Below, piece by piece: positions 33,174 through 42,422 of a stretch of DNA of 64,000 nt. Origin of the DNA: Streptomyces sp. (GTDB lineage: Bacteria; Actinomycetota; Actinomycetes; Streptomycetales; Streptomycetaceae); NCBI GenBank assembly GCA_013362785.1, contig JABFVM010000294.1:1-64000 (forward strand). Direction: 5' to 3'. The notes under the pieces were generated by a model, which was not told where the DNA came from, did not search any database, and saw nothing but the letters and a program-made list of their open reading frames with translations. Made by a program: the position numbers and the translations under genes. Each line of letters opens with the position of its first letter. The stretch's first letter is position 1.

Positions 33174-33626
33174 TCAGGCCGTGGCCTGGTTCTCGGTGGG
33201 AGTGGGGGTGGCGGTGGGGGTGCGTCGGCTGTCGTGGCGGAGGGCCACGGCGGTCGTCAGGGCGCCGAGGCCCTCCCAGAGGCCCACGCCGAGGAAGCCG
33301 GTGGGGGCGCGGTCGCCGAGCACCGTGAGGGTGAAGACCGTGCAGGTCAGCAGGCGGAAGGGGACCGTCCAGCGGAAGAAGGCGGTCCAGTCGGACAGGG
33401 CGGCCAGGACGTAGTACACGCCCATGTTGAGCGCGGCCATGGAGGACGCGGTGAGGAAGGTCAGTGTGTGGTCGCCTTCCGCGCGCCCGGATTCCCCTGC
33501 ACGGGTGAACCCCAGGGCGGTGAGGAGGGTGTCCGGGGCGATGAGGCCGAGCGTGCCCGTGGTGGCGGCGAGGACGCCGAACACGGCCATGGTCCAGCCG
33601 GATGCGGAGCGGGGCAGGAGTTGCAT
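33174..33626 (-). CDS. Small four-helix membrane protein
   Basis: A 150-residue protein with four hydrophobic stretches (WTMAVFGVLAATTGTLGLIAP, TFLTASSMAALNMGVYYVLAAL, FFRWTVPFRLLTCTVFTLTVLG and GVGLWEGLGALTTAVAL) and a Pro/Thr tail. ATG 33626 has a near-perfect AAGGAGG 5 bases upstream, better than the upstream ATG at 33677. It is a single gene divergent from the ABC exporter. Function unknown. Confidence 0.75.
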   Translation of the reverse strand: MQLLPRSASGWTMAVFGVLAATTGTLGLIAPDTLLTALGFTRAGESGRAEGDHTLTFLTASSMAALNMGVYYVLAALSDWTAFFRWTVPFRLLTCTVFTLTVLGDRAPTGFLGVGLWEGLGALTTAVALRHDSRRTPTATPTPTENQATA

Positions 33627-33895
33627 CAAGTCCTCCTTGAGATACGGGAGTTGGGGTTCCTGAGTGCTGCGTGCCATGCGCGTCCCGTGTGGAGGAGGAC
33701 GGGGACCGCGGACGGTGGGTGAGGGCGTCCAGGGATGGCTCGGACGGCTTTCAGCGGGCCGGAAAACACTTGGACTGCGCTGTCGTCGTCGCGGGACACT
33801 TCCGCACTCGAACCAAACTCACACGGCCGTTGCGGCGCTGCCCCCTGCCCTCGGGCAGGCGTGGTGTGCTGCCGCAGGAGAAACACAGGGTTGGG

Positions 33896-35710
33896 ATGAG
33901 TACGCCTCCATCGCGCAGGGTTCTGCCGGGCAAACGCTCGGTACTTCTCGCACTTCGCTACTACGGACGGGAGTTGGCCCGGCTCCGCCGGCTGACGGTA
34001 CCCACGATGCTGCTCTCGGCGCTGGGCAACATCGGCATCAACTACATCGCGCCGCTGATGGTCGCCAAGCTGGTCGGCCAGATCGCCGAGGACAGGGACG
34101 TCACCGTCGGCTCGACGCTGCCGTACGTCCTCGGCTTCGTCGGTGTCCTGCTGTTCGCCGAGGGGCTGTGGCGGATCGCGCTGCACTGTCTGAACCGTCT
34201 CGACGCCCTCGGCATCGAGCATCTGTATGTGATCGGGATGGACGAGCTGTTCGCCAAGGACGCCGCGTTCTTCCACGACAACTTCGCCGGATCGCTGACC
34301 AAGCGCGTCCTGAGCTTCGCCTCCCGCTTCGAGCAGTTCGTCGACACGCTGACGTTCCAGATCGTGGGCATGTTCGTGCCGCTGACCTTCGGGGCGGTGG
34401 TGCTGTGGCGCTACGAGCCGCTGCTCGTGGTCGGGCTGCTGACGATGATCACCGTCACGGGGGTGTGCGTGGCGCCCCTCATCCGGCGCCGCCAGGCGCT
34501 CGTCGACGAGCGTGAGGAGGCGATCGCCCGGGTCTCGGGCCATGTCGCCGACAGCCTCATGAACATGGACACGGTACGGGCGTTCGCCGCCGAGCGGCGT
34601 GAGGCCACCGAGCACCGCTCCCGGGTCGCGGTCTCGCGGCGGCTCACGCTGCGGTCGTGGGACTACGGCAATCTGCGCATCGACACGCTGGTCGCGCCGA
34701 TGTCGGTGCTGACCAACGCGCTGGGGCTGCTGCTCGCGGTGACGCTCGGCGGGGGCTCGCACGGCGTGGAGGCGATCGTCGTCGCCTTCACGTACTACAG
34801 CAATGCGACGCGGATCATGTTCGAGTTCAATCAGATCTACCGTCGGCTGGAGAGCTCGATGACGGAGGCGGCGCAGTTCACCGAGCTGCTGCTGACACCG
34901 CCGACCGTGGTCGATCCGCCGGCGCCGGAGCCGCTGCTGCCCGGGGCCGCCCATGTCCGCTTCGAGAAGGTGGACTTCACCCACGCCGGTGGCCGGCCGC
35001 TGTTCGAGGGCCTGGACCTGGAGGTGTCGGCCGGGTCGAAGATCGGTCTCGTGGGGCGGTCCGGCGGCGGCAAGACCACCCTCACCCGGCTGCTGCTGCG
35101 GATGACGGACATCGACTCGGGCCGGATCCTGATCGGCGGTCAGGACATCAGCCGGCTGCGCCAGGCCGACCTGCGCGGTCTGATGGCCTATGTGCCGCAG
35201 GACCCGGCGATGTTCCACCGCACGCTGCGCGACAACATCGCGTTCGCCAGGCCGGACGCCACCGACGCCGAGATCCGGCGCGCGGCCGAGGCGGCGCACG
35301 TCACGGAGTTCGCGGACGCGCTGCCGCACGGCTTCGACACCATGGTGGGCGAGCGCGGCATCAAGCTGTCCGGCGGTCAGCGTCAGCGGGTCGCGCTCGC
35401 CCGGGCGATCCTGCGTGATGCGCCGATCCTGCTGCTCGACGAGGCGACCAGTGCGCTGGACTCGGAGAGCGAGATCCTGGTGCAGGAGGCGCTGTGGCGG
35501 CTGATGGACGGGCGGACGGCGCTGGTGGTGGCGCACCGGCTGAGCACGGTGGCCACCATGGACCGGCTCGTCGTCCTGGACCGCGGACGGATCGTGGAGC
35601 AGGGCAGCCATGAAGAACTGCTCGCGGCGGAGGGCGCGTACGCGAAGCTGTGGCAGCACCAGTCGGGTGGCTTCCTCGACGACAGCCCTGCGGAGGCCGA
35701 GGTGACCTGA
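33896..35710 (+). CDS. ABC exporter half-transporter (fused membrane and ATPase domains)
   Basis: A 604-residue type IV exporter: six membrane helices in residues 30-330 and an ATPase domain from about 365, with Walker A GRSGGGKTT, Q-loop YVPQDPAMF, signature LSGGQRQR, Walker B ILLLDEATSALD and switch VVAHRLSTV. It should work as a homodimer, since no partner gene is adjacent. ATG 33896 was chosen because residues upstream do not fit; CAGGG lies 10 bases ahead. The substrate (lipid, peptide or drug) is unknown. Confidence 0.88.
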   Translation: MSTPPSRRVLPGKRSVLLALRYYGRELARLRRLTVPTMLLSALGNIGINYIAPLMVAKLVGQIAEDRDVTVGSTLPYVLGFVGVLLFAEGLWRIALHCLNRLDALGIEHLYVIGMDELFAKDAAFFHDNFAGSLTKRVLSFASRFEQFVDTLTFQIVGMFVPLTFGAVVLWRYEPLLVVGLLTMITVTGVCVAPLIRRRQALVDEREEAIARVSGHVADSLMNMDTVRAFAAERREATEHRSRVAVSRRLTLRSWDYGNLRIDTLVAPMSVLTNALGLLLAVTLGGGSHGVEAIVVAFTYYSNATRIMFEFNQIYRRLESSMTEAAQFTELLLTPPTVVDPPAPEPLLPGAAHVRFEKVDFTHAGGRPLFEGLDLEVSAGSKIGLVGRSGGGKTTLTRLLLRMTDIDSGRILIGGQDISRLRQADLRGLMAYVPQDPAMFHRTLRDNIAFARPDATDAEIRRAAEAAHVTEFADALPHGFDTMVGERGIKLSGGQRQRVALARAILRDAPILLLDEATSALDSESEILVQEALWRLMDGRTALVVAHRLSTVATMDRLVVLDRGRIVEQGSHEELLAAEGAYAKLWQHQSGGFLDDSPAEAEVT

Positions 35711-35768
35711 ACCGCGGGCGGTCCGGCGGCGGACGCGTTCCGTCGCCGGGTCGCCCGGGGGACGGTCG

Positions 35769-37079
35769 TTACCGGTGTGCCGCGCGGCGGCGGCGTACGA
35801 GCAGGACGGCGCCCGTGCCGATGCCGACGGCCGCTGCCGCCGCGCCCGCGACGGGCAGGGTGGAGCCGGAACCGGTGCTCGCCAGGTCGCCGGAGACGGT
35901 GGTCGAACTCGTGGAACCGGTCGTCGAGCCGCCCGTCGTGGAGGCACCGCCGGTCGCGGAACCGCCGCCGGAGGAGTCACCGGTGGAGCCGGAGCCGCCC
36001 GTGCTGCCCGCGCCGCCGGTGGAGTCCGAGCCGGAGCCTCCGGTGGAGCCCGTCGAGCCGCCGCCGCCGGTCGAACCGGTGCCGGTGGCGTCGAGCGTGA
36101 TGGCGGCCTTGTCGTTGGCCTTGTTCTTGTCGAACGGCCGGGCCTGGTCGTCGAGCGCCACCGAGCCCTTGGCGCCCGACACCGCCTTGTCGATCTTGAG
36201 CTTGAAGGTGTACGTCTCCCCGTCGCCCTCGTTGACCCAGTTCTGGCTGATGCCGCACTCGTAGGTGCGCGAGGCGACCTTGTCGCAGTAGCCGTTGCCC
36301 TTGGCCACCGTCGTCCCCGCGGGCATCTTGACCAGGACATGGAGCAGCGGGACGCCCACCCCTCCTGAGCTGCGTACCCAGGCGGGGCCGGCGTTGGTGA
36401 ACTTCAGCTTCAGGTCCACGGTGTCCCCCACGCGGCCCTTCAGCTGCGCGCCCGTGACCTGGAAGTCGGCGGTGTTGGCGGCGGTCAACGGCACCCGCTG
36501 CGCGTCCCAGTCCTCGTGCTCCGCGGAGCCGGGGGCGGCCGGGGTGGCCTCGGGCCGCTGGACCAGCTTGACGGCGGGGGCGGTGCCCTGCACGGGTTCC
36601 GAGGACGCCTCGTCCCCCGGGGCGTTGTTGTAGGCGGACACCGCCACATAGACAGTGTCGTACAGCGCGCTGTCGAGGGCGTCGACCGCCAGAGTCCTCT
36701 CGGGCGCGTAGACGACGCCGGGTTCCACCGTCTGGTCGAACTCGCAGACCGCCCGGGTGCCCTCCGGGATCTCGTCGAATCCCCAGACGTCCCAGACAAG
36801 GCAGTTGGAGGGCAGATCGGCGTGGCGCAGCCCGTGGGTGAGCTCGTACGACAGCCACACCTTGTCGAGGGCCTTGGCGCCGGTGTTGGTGAAGGTCGCG
36901 GGCACCTCGAAGGAGCTGCCGGGCTTCACCCCCTCGAACGGGGCTATCTCGCCCAGCACCAGTCCGGGGGCGGTGTCCTCGGCGACGGCGGGCGCGGCAC
37001 CCAGCGAGATCAGGGCGACCGCGCCGATCGCGCCGGCGGTCTGTCGGAACAGGCGGTGGCCGGGAGCGGTGTGGGGCAT
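35769..37079 (-). CDS. LAxTG cell-wall-anchored surface protein
   Basis: A 436-residue exported protein with a signal peptide to about residue 33 and two beta-sandwich-like repeats in the ectodomain (ATFTNTGAKALDKVWLSYEL and LKFTNAGPAWVRSSGGVG). A stalk of about 80 Gly/Ser/Thr residues follows, then the sortase signal: LASTG, a hydrophobic helix (TLPVAGAAAAAVGIGTGAVLLV) and the basic tail RRRRAAHR. LAxTG is the motif used by class E sortases in Streptomyces. GAGG lies 5 bases before ATG 37079. No sortase gene is present in the window. It is probably a wall-attached adhesin-like or coat protein. Confidence 0.85.
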   Translation of the reverse strand: MPHTAPGHRLFRQTAGAIGAVALISLGAAPAVAEDTAPGLVLGEIAPFEGVKPGSSFEVPATFTNTGAKALDKVWLSYELTHGLRHADLPSNCLVWDVWGFDEIPEGTRAVCEFDQTVEPGVVYAPERTLAVDALDSALYDTVYVAVSAYNNAPGDEASSEPVQGTAPAVKLVQRPEATPAAPGSAEHEDWDAQRVPLTAANTADFQVTGAQLKGRVGDTVDLKLKFTNAGPAWVRSSGGVGVPLLHVLVKMPAGTTVAKGNGYCDKVASRTYECGISQNWVNEGDGETYTFKLKIDKAVSGAKGSVALDDQARPFDKNKANDKAAITLDATGTGSTGGGGSTGSTGGSGSDSTGGAGSTGGSGSTGDSSGGGSATGGASTTGGSTTGSTSSTTVSGDLASTGSGSTLPVAGAAAAAVGIGTGAVLLVRRRRAAHR

Positions 37080-37224
37080 GAGGTCCTCTGGTTAAGCGAC
37101 GGTGACGGACGGATGAGCTGTGGGAGAACGTGAGTTCCCGTACAGCAGACGCCCGCCGCGGCCCAAGGGTTGTACGGGGCGAACGATTTTCCGAGTACCC
37201 GTCAGTTCCGCCGTGCGGGGCCCG

Positions 37225-38310
37225 TCATGGGGCGAGTCCGGCCTGGGCGCAGGCGGTCCGGAGCTTGCGGGTGCAGATCTGGTCGATCGTGTACACGCCG
37301 TGGTCGACGAGTGTCCGCCTGATGTCGCCGACCGTCACCGTTCTCGGGGTGAGCAGTACGGCCGGGATGTCCTTGTAGGTGGTGCTGTCCACCGTGGTCG
37401 TGGCCGTGTCCCGGACGTCCTCGCCGCGCCCCAGGGCGACGGCCATGTTGGCGGCCGCGGCGGCCTGTTCCGTGAACGGCTTGTACACCGTCATGTACTG
37501 CTCGCCCTTGACGATGCGCTGTACGGCGTCGAGATCGGCGTCCTGGCCGGTGACGGGGGGAAGCTCGCGGACACCGGCCGACTTGAGAGCGGAGATGACT
37601 CCCTCGGCGATGGAGTCGTTGGCAGCCAGGACGCCACCGATCCGGTCCGAGCCCAGGGCCGCGATCGCGGCGGACATGTTGGCGTGGGCGTTGTCGCTGC
37701 TCCAGGCCGCGGTGTCGTACGACCTGGCGATCTTCAGCTTGCCCGCGATGACGGACAGCGCGCCCCTGCGGAACCACGCCGCGTTGGCGCTGGTCGGATC
37801 GCCGTTCATCATGACGACGTTCCCGCCGCCCCTCATGGCCCTGAGCAGCGCCTCACCCTGGAGTCTGCCGATCTGCGCGCCGTCGAAGCTCACGAAGCCC
37901 GAGATCGGTCCTTCGGCCAGCCGGTCATAGGCGACGACCGAGGCCCCCGCCTGGCGTGCCTCCTGGATGGAGGAGCGCATCGCCTTGCTGTCGGTGGGGT
38001 TGAGGATCAGGACGCCGACCCCCTTGGTGATCATGGAGATCATCTGCTGTCGTTGCCTGACCACGTCGCCGTCGGCGTTGGCGTACCGCACGGTGCAGCG
38101 AGGGCACAGCTCCTTGAGCCGCCGCTCTATCAGCGGCTTGTCCCAATTCTCCCAGCGGGGGGTCACCCGGTTCGGGAAGAGCAGGCCGATGGTGAAGCTG
38201 TCCGTGCCCGCCTCGTCATCTCCCCCGCAGGCGGCCAGGGTCATCGTCATGAGTCCGGCGACGAGGGCCGCGGCGAACTGCCGGGTGCGGGTACGGGTGC
38301 GGTTCCTCAT
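37225..38310 (-). CDS. Orphan sugar-binding lipoprotein (XylF/ribose type), coupled to a phosphatase gene
   Basis: A 361-residue lipoprotein (lipobox region LMTMTLAACG) with a type I periplasmic-binding fold: SFTIGLLFPNRVTPRW, ASVVAYDRLAEGP, NVVMMNGDPTSANA, GVLAANDSIAEGV, LPPVTGQDADLDAVQRI, QYMTVYKPF. It is closely paralogous to the SBP at 41295 but has no ATPase or permease gene behind it. The ATG at 38310 overlaps the stop of the upstream phosphatase gene by ATGA, so the two are made together. This suggests a sensory role, delivering sugar status to the phosphatase or sharing the nearby importer (inference). Confidence 0.85.
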   Translation of the reverse strand: MRNRTRTRTRQFAAALVAGLMTMTLAACGGDDEAGTDSFTIGLLFPNRVTPRWENWDKPLIERRLKELCPRCTVRYANADGDVVRQRQQMISMITKGVGVLILNPTDSKAMRSSIQEARQAGASVVAYDRLAEGPISGFVSFDGAQIGRLQGEALLRAMRGGGNVVMMNGDPTSANAAWFRRGALSVIAGKLKIARSYDTAAWSSDNAHANMSAAIAALGSDRIGGVLAANDSIAEGVISALKSAGVRELPPVTGQDADLDAVQRIVKGEQYMTVYKPFTEQAAAAANMAVALGRGEDVRDTATTTVDSTTYKDIPAVLLTPRTVTVGDIRRTLVDHGVYTIDQICTRKLRTACAQAGLAP

Positions 38311-41009
38311 GGCAGGCCCCCTCGTTGCGTTCGGGGCTCCGGGTCCGCGGCGGCCGGTTCGCGTCGGGGCACGCGGATCTCGCTCCACACCTGCTTGCCG
38401 CCGGCCACCGGCACCGAGCCGAAGGAGTCCGACATCGCCTCGACCAGCAGCAGGCCCCGGCCGCCGGTCGACTCCCAGTCGACGATCACCGGTTTGGCGG
38501 GGGCCCGCGGCGAGGCGTCGCTCACGCTGACGCGCACCAGGTCCCCGCGCAGGATCAGGTCGAGGCGGACCGGGCCCTGGGTGTGCACCAGGGCGTTGGT
38601 GACGAGTTCGGAGACGACGAGCAGCACTCCGTCGGCCGCTTCCTCGACCTTCCATCCGCGCAGGGTGCGCGCGGTGAAGCGGCGGGCGTGCATGACGGCG
38701 TCGGGCAGCCGCCACACCACCCAGCCGGCCCGGATCGGCCGGGCCGTCATGCCGTCGTAGCGCAGCAGCAACAGCGCCACGTCGTCCTCGCGGCGGCCCT
38801 CGTCGCCGAGCAGGGCGTCGGCCATCCGCCCGGTGTCGGCCGGGTCGGCCGCGGCGAGCGCGACCCGGGTCCGGTCCATGCCCTCGTCCAGGGGCAGGTC
38901 GGCGGCCTCGACCAGGCCGTCGGTGACGAGGGCGAGGACCGTGCCGGGGGTCAGCGCCACCGCGGTCATGGGGAACTCCGCCTCGGCGAGCACACCCAGC
39001 GGGAGCCCTCCTTCGACCTCGACCTCCTCGGTGGTGCCGTCGGGGTGGCGGACCAGCGGGGAGAGGTGCCCGGCCCGGACGAAGAGGGCGTTGCCCTCCT
39101 CCATGTCCAGTTCGACGTAGCAGCAGGTGGCGAAGAGGTCGGTCTCCATGCCGACGAGCAGCCGGTTGGCGTGGGAGACGACCACGTCGGGCGGGTGGCC
39201 CTCCACGGCGTATGCCCTGACCGCGGTGCGCATCTGGCCCATGATCGTCGCGGCTCCGGCGCTGTGCCCCTGTACGTCACCGATGACCAGGGCCACCCGG
39301 TCCTCGGAGATGACGATGACGTCGTACCAGTCGCCGCCGACCTGGAGTCCGCGCCGGGCGGGCAGATAGCGGGCGACGGCCGTCCCGCCGGGCAGTTCGG
39401 GCAGGCGCCGGGGCAGCAGGCTGCGTTGGAGCATCGTCGCGAGCTCCTGCTCGGCGTCGTAGGCGTGCGCCCGCTCCAGGGCCTGCCCGATCAGGGCCGC
39501 GGTCGCGGTCAGCACGGACCGCTCCTCGGCGGCGAACTCGTGCGGCTGGTCCCAGCCGACCAGGCACACGCCGACGATCCCGCCCTTGGCGGGCAGCGGC
39601 AGGACGGCGAGGCCGCCGGCGCCGATGCCCGCGAGGCCCGGTTCGAGAGGGGTACCGGCGGGCCACAGGTCCATCCGGCCGTCCCGCAGGGCCAGTTGGA
39701 GGGTGGGCAGGGCGCGCACCGAGGCGTCGGGCCACTCCGAGCGCCACTCGGAACTCCAGGTCTGCGGCCAGGCAGCGGGGGTCGGCGGGTCGAGCACGAT
39801 GACCACCAGCCGGTCCTCGCGCAGTTCGGCGAGTGCCACGCGGTCGGCGGCCAGCGGTTCGCGCAGTGCCGTCACGACCACACGGCCCACGTCCTCGACG
39901 GTCGTGGCGTCGTCGAGCGCGGCGGTCAGCCACTGGATCCGGGAGACGTCGTCGGCGCTGCGGCGCTGCACCGCGGTCGCCGTCACCACGCCCAGCAGTC
40001 GCTGCGGCCGGTCGTCGGAGCGCGCCGCCACCCGGCACCTCAGGGTCAGCCAGCGCACCTCGCCGGTGGGATGGCGGACCCGGAACTCCAGCTCCCGGCG
40101 GGCGAACGCGGGGATGGACGGCTCCAGGACCGACATCAGCGCGTGCATGTCCTCCGGGAGGGCGTTGGCCAGCAGGGTGTCCGCCTTGCCGTCGAAGTCG
40201 TCGGGCGTGATGCCGACCAGTTCGAGCAGCATGTCGTCCGCGTCGATCACGCCGGTGTCCGGCTCCAGGACGAAAGAGCCGACGCGCATGGTGCGCAGGG
40301 CGAGGCCGAGCAGCGAGGGCGACGCGGGCCGGTCGGGTCCGGCCCGCAGGACGGCGGTGACCGCGTCGGCGTACCGCTCCAGAAAGCGCTGCTGCTCGGT
40401 CTCGAATCCGTCGGCGGAGGCCCCCACGACCACGAGGCAGCCCAGCCGTCCGCCCTCCGTGCCGAGGGGCAGCGCGCCGAGTGACAGCTGCGCCGCCGCC
40501 GGTGCCGTGCCGCCCTCGTAGGCGGCGAGGGCCGCGGGATTCAGCCACAGCGGCCGGCCGGTGCGGTAGGCCTGCGCCGCGGGTGAGCCGCCGGGCAGGG
40601 GCAGGTGCTCCGGCAGGGTGTACGGAGTGGCGGCGTGTCCGGGCCGGGAAAGGGCGTGCCCTGGCCGGGATACGGGCTGTCCGGGCGGGGATACGGAGAG
40701 ACCGGGCTGGGAGGCGGTGAGTCCGGGCTGGGGCGCGGGGTGTCCGGGCTGGGACGCGGGCAGTCCGGGCTGGGACGCGGGCAGTCCGGGCTGAGGCGCG
40801 GGCAGTCCGGCCGTCTCCACCAACCGGAGTTCCTGCTCCCCGGCGCCGGGGACGTAGACAGCGGCCAGCGCCGCTCCGGCGAACGCCAGGGCCCGCTCCC
40901 CCGGGGCGACGGCCTCGCGCGCCGGAGGCGGTGAACCGGTGCCCGCAGCCCCGGCCTCCGATGCCCTTAGCTGCGAGACGCCGGCCCGGGCACGGCCGTC
41001 ATGAGGCAT
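38307..41009 (-). CDS. GAF-PAS-GAF-PP2C(SpoIIE)-HATPase sensory phosphatase
   Basis: A 900-residue soluble multi-domain regulator. In order: an N-terminal GAF (about 30-215, interrupted by a QPG repeat insert), a PAS (about 225-350, SFVLEPDTGVIDADDMLLELVG), a second GAF (about 355-520), a SpoIIE/PP2C phosphatase (about 530-750; GGDWYDVI, ALVIGDVQGH, LALVTDGLVE, REDDVALLLLR hold the metal Asp residues) and a C-terminal RsbW-like ATPase (about 760-880; SELVTNALVHT, GGRGLLLVEAMS). Such proteins act on anti-sigma-factor antagonists in partner switching. ATG 41009 follows AAGG 7 bases upstream. It heads a two-gene operon with the orphan SBP. Confidence 0.9.
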   Translation of the reverse strand: MPHDGRARAGVSQLRASEAGAAGTGSPPPAREAVAPGERALAFAGAALAAVYVPGAGEQELRLVETAGLPAPQPGLPASQPGLPASQPGHPAPQPGLTASQPGLSVSPPGQPVSRPGHALSRPGHAATPYTLPEHLPLPGGSPAAQAYRTGRPLWLNPAALAAYEGGTAPAAAQLSLGALPLGTEGGRLGCLVVVGASADGFETEQQRFLERYADAVTAVLRAGPDRPASPSLLGLALRTMRVGSFVLEPDTGVIDADDMLLELVGITPDDFDGKADTLLANALPEDMHALMSVLEPSIPAFARRELEFRVRHPTGEVRWLTLRCRVAARSDDRPQRLLGVVTATAVQRRSADDVSRIQWLTAALDDATTVEDVGRVVVTALREPLAADRVALAELREDRLVVIVLDPPTPAAWPQTWSSEWRSEWPDASVRALPTLQLALRDGRMDLWPAGTPLEPGLAGIGAGGLAVLPLPAKGGIVGVCLVGWDQPHEFAAEERSVLTATAALIGQALERAHAYDAEQELATMLQRSLLPRRLPELPGGTAVARYLPARRGLQVGGDWYDVIVISEDRVALVIGDVQGHSAGAATIMGQMRTAVRAYAVEGHPPDVVVSHANRLLVGMETDLFATCCYVELDMEEGNALFVRAGHLSPLVRHPDGTTEEVEVEGGLPLGVLAEAEFPMTAVALTPGTVLALVTDGLVEAADLPLDEGMDRTRVALAAADPADTGRMADALLGDEGRREDDVALLLLRYDGMTARPIRAGWVVWRLPDAVMHARRFTARTLRGWKVEEAADGVLLVVSELVTNALVHTQGPVRLDLILRGDLVRVSVSDASPRAPAKPVIVDWESTGGRGLLLVEAMSDSFGSVPVAGGKQVWSEIRVPRREPAAADPEPRTQRGGLP
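40634..40808. repeat. 21-bp tandem repeat coding for QPG heptapeptides
   Basis: About eight 21-base units lie inside the first GAF domain of the phosphatase gene and encode seven-residue repeats of the LPASQPG / LTASQPG / HALSRPG kind. The units nearest the N-terminus are near-identical and later ones diverge. Seen directly. Confidence 0.8.
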
Positions 41010-41294
41010 GTCCGCACCTTCCTCCTGCCCCAGGCCACAGGTGCCGACAGACTGAGATCGGGGCGCTCAGCTACCAGCGTCTCATATGCGGGCAAAGCAG
41101 ACAGATCCATTGGGTCCGCCTCCGGTCGAGCGGCGGTCGAGCTCCGGTCGGGCTCCGGTCGGGCTCCGATCCGAACGCGTTCGCAGTTCATCCCGGCCGG
41201 TGCCACACTTACGGCATAGTCGATATGCCCGCATTTCTTGCAGTATTTTCCGCCCTCCTCACCCCGCGAGGTGAAGGAAAGGGAGGTCTCGCAC
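41010..41294. promoter_or_regulatory. Divergent control region of the phosphatase-SBP unit and the sugar importer
   Basis: The gap holds ATGCGGGCA (41086-41094) and its exact complement TGCCCGCAT (41226-41234), one near each divergent gene, as would suit a shared regulator. Between them are about three direct copies of an 11-base GCTCCGGTCGG unit (about 41140-41170). No gene is seen. Confidence 0.45.
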
Positions 41295-42374
41295 ATGAAG
41301 GCCTGCGTACGGGGGGCGGTCGTAGCTGTGACCGCGGCCGCCGCGCTCGCGGCCTGCGGGGACGGCGGCGGAAGCGACTCCGGCGGGGGCAACCAGCCGA
41401 GGATCGGCGTGCTGCTGCCGGACTCCACCACGGCCCGCTGGGAGACGAACGACAGACCGATGCTCGACCGGCAGATCAAGGAGCTGTGCGCGGACTGCAA
41501 GGTCGAGCACGCCAACGCCAAGAACGACGTGGCCATTCAGCAGGCCCAGATGGAGTCGATGATCGCCGACGGGGTCGACGCGATCCTGCTGGTGGCCGTC
41601 GACTCCAAGTCGCTGCGCCCCACGGTCGCGAAGGCCGACGAGGCGGGCATCCCCGTCATCGCCTACGACCGCCTCGCCGAGGGCCCCATCTCGGCCTACG
41701 CCTCCTTCGACGGCGAGGAGGTCGGCAGGCTCCAGGGCAGGGCGCTGCTCAAGGCCATGAGCGACGAGGCGACCGGGGACCGGATCGTGATGATGAACGG
41801 CGATCCCAGCGACCCCAACGCGGTGTCGTTCAAGAAGGGCGCCCTGTCCGAGCTGGAGGGCAAGGTCGAGATCTCCAAGGAGTACGACACCCGCCAGTGG
41901 AGGACGGAGGTCGCCAACATGAACATGTCCGGCGCCATCTCCGCACTCGGCGCGAGCAACATCGACGGGGTCTACGCCGCCAACGACGGCCTCGCGGCCG
42001 GCAGCATCTCGGCTCTCAAGGCCAACAAGGTCGACCCGCTGCCGCCCATCACCGGCCAGGACGCCGAGCTCGGGGCGCTGCGGCGCATCCTCGCCGGCGA
42101 GCAGTACATGACCGTCTACAAGCCCTTCGGCCCCGAGGCGGCCGCCGGTGCCGCGCTGGCGGTGGCCGCGGCCCGCGGCGAGAGCTTCGACAAGGTCGCC
42201 CCGGACCGGGTGCGGACCAGCACGGGCAGCACTGTTCCGGCGGTCCTGCTCACCCCGATCACCATCACCGTGGACACCATCGACGACACCGTCGTGAAGG
42301 ACGGCGTGTACACGGTCCAGCAGATCTGCACCCCCCAACTCGACGCCGCCTGTGCCAGGGCCGGACTCACCTGA
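41295..42374 (+). CDS. Sugar-binding lipoprotein of ABC importer (XylF/ribose type)
   Basis: A 359-residue lipoprotein (AAALAACGDGG lipobox) of the pentose/monosaccharide type I SBP class: PRIGVLLPDSTTARWE, IPVIAYDRLAEGPISAY, IVMMNGDPSDPNA, GVYAANDGLAAGS, LPPITGQDAELGALRRI. ATG 41295 has GGGAGG upstream. It is the first gene of a complete importer with the ATPase and permease that follow. The orphan SBP at 37225 is its paralogue (the same QYMTVYKPF and C-terminal QIC motif). Likely ligand xylose or a related monosaccharide, from the family; not proven. Confidence 0.9.
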   Translation: MKACVRGAVVAVTAAAALAACGDGGGSDSGGGNQPRIGVLLPDSTTARWETNDRPMLDRQIKELCADCKVEHANAKNDVAIQQAQMESMIADGVDAILLVAVDSKSLRPTVAKADEAGIPVIAYDRLAEGPISAYASFDGEEVGRLQGRALLKAMSDEATGDRIVMMNGDPSDPNAVSFKKGALSELEGKVEISKEYDTRQWRTEVANMNMSGAISALGASNIDGVYAANDGLAAGSISALKANKVDPLPPITGQDAELGALRRILAGEQYMTVYKPFGPEAAAGAALAVAAARGESFDKVAPDRVRTSTGSTVPAVLLTPITITVDTIDDTVVKDGVYTVQQICTPQLDAACARAGLT

Positions 42375-42422
42375 CCGGCCGGTTCGGGGCGCCGGACCGG
42401 CCGTGGGAAGGAGATGGTCTTC

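Noticed and set aside
33626..36340. A 904-codon minus-strand frame across the ABC exporter
   Set aside because: It is antisense to the exporter with Walker motifs, has no recognisable domain and is Arg/Pro-rich.
38325..40484. Long plus-strand frame opposite the GAF-PAS-PP2C gene
   Set aside because: The minus-strand gene has clear GAF, PAS, PP2C and ATPase motifs; the opposite frame is composition-driven.
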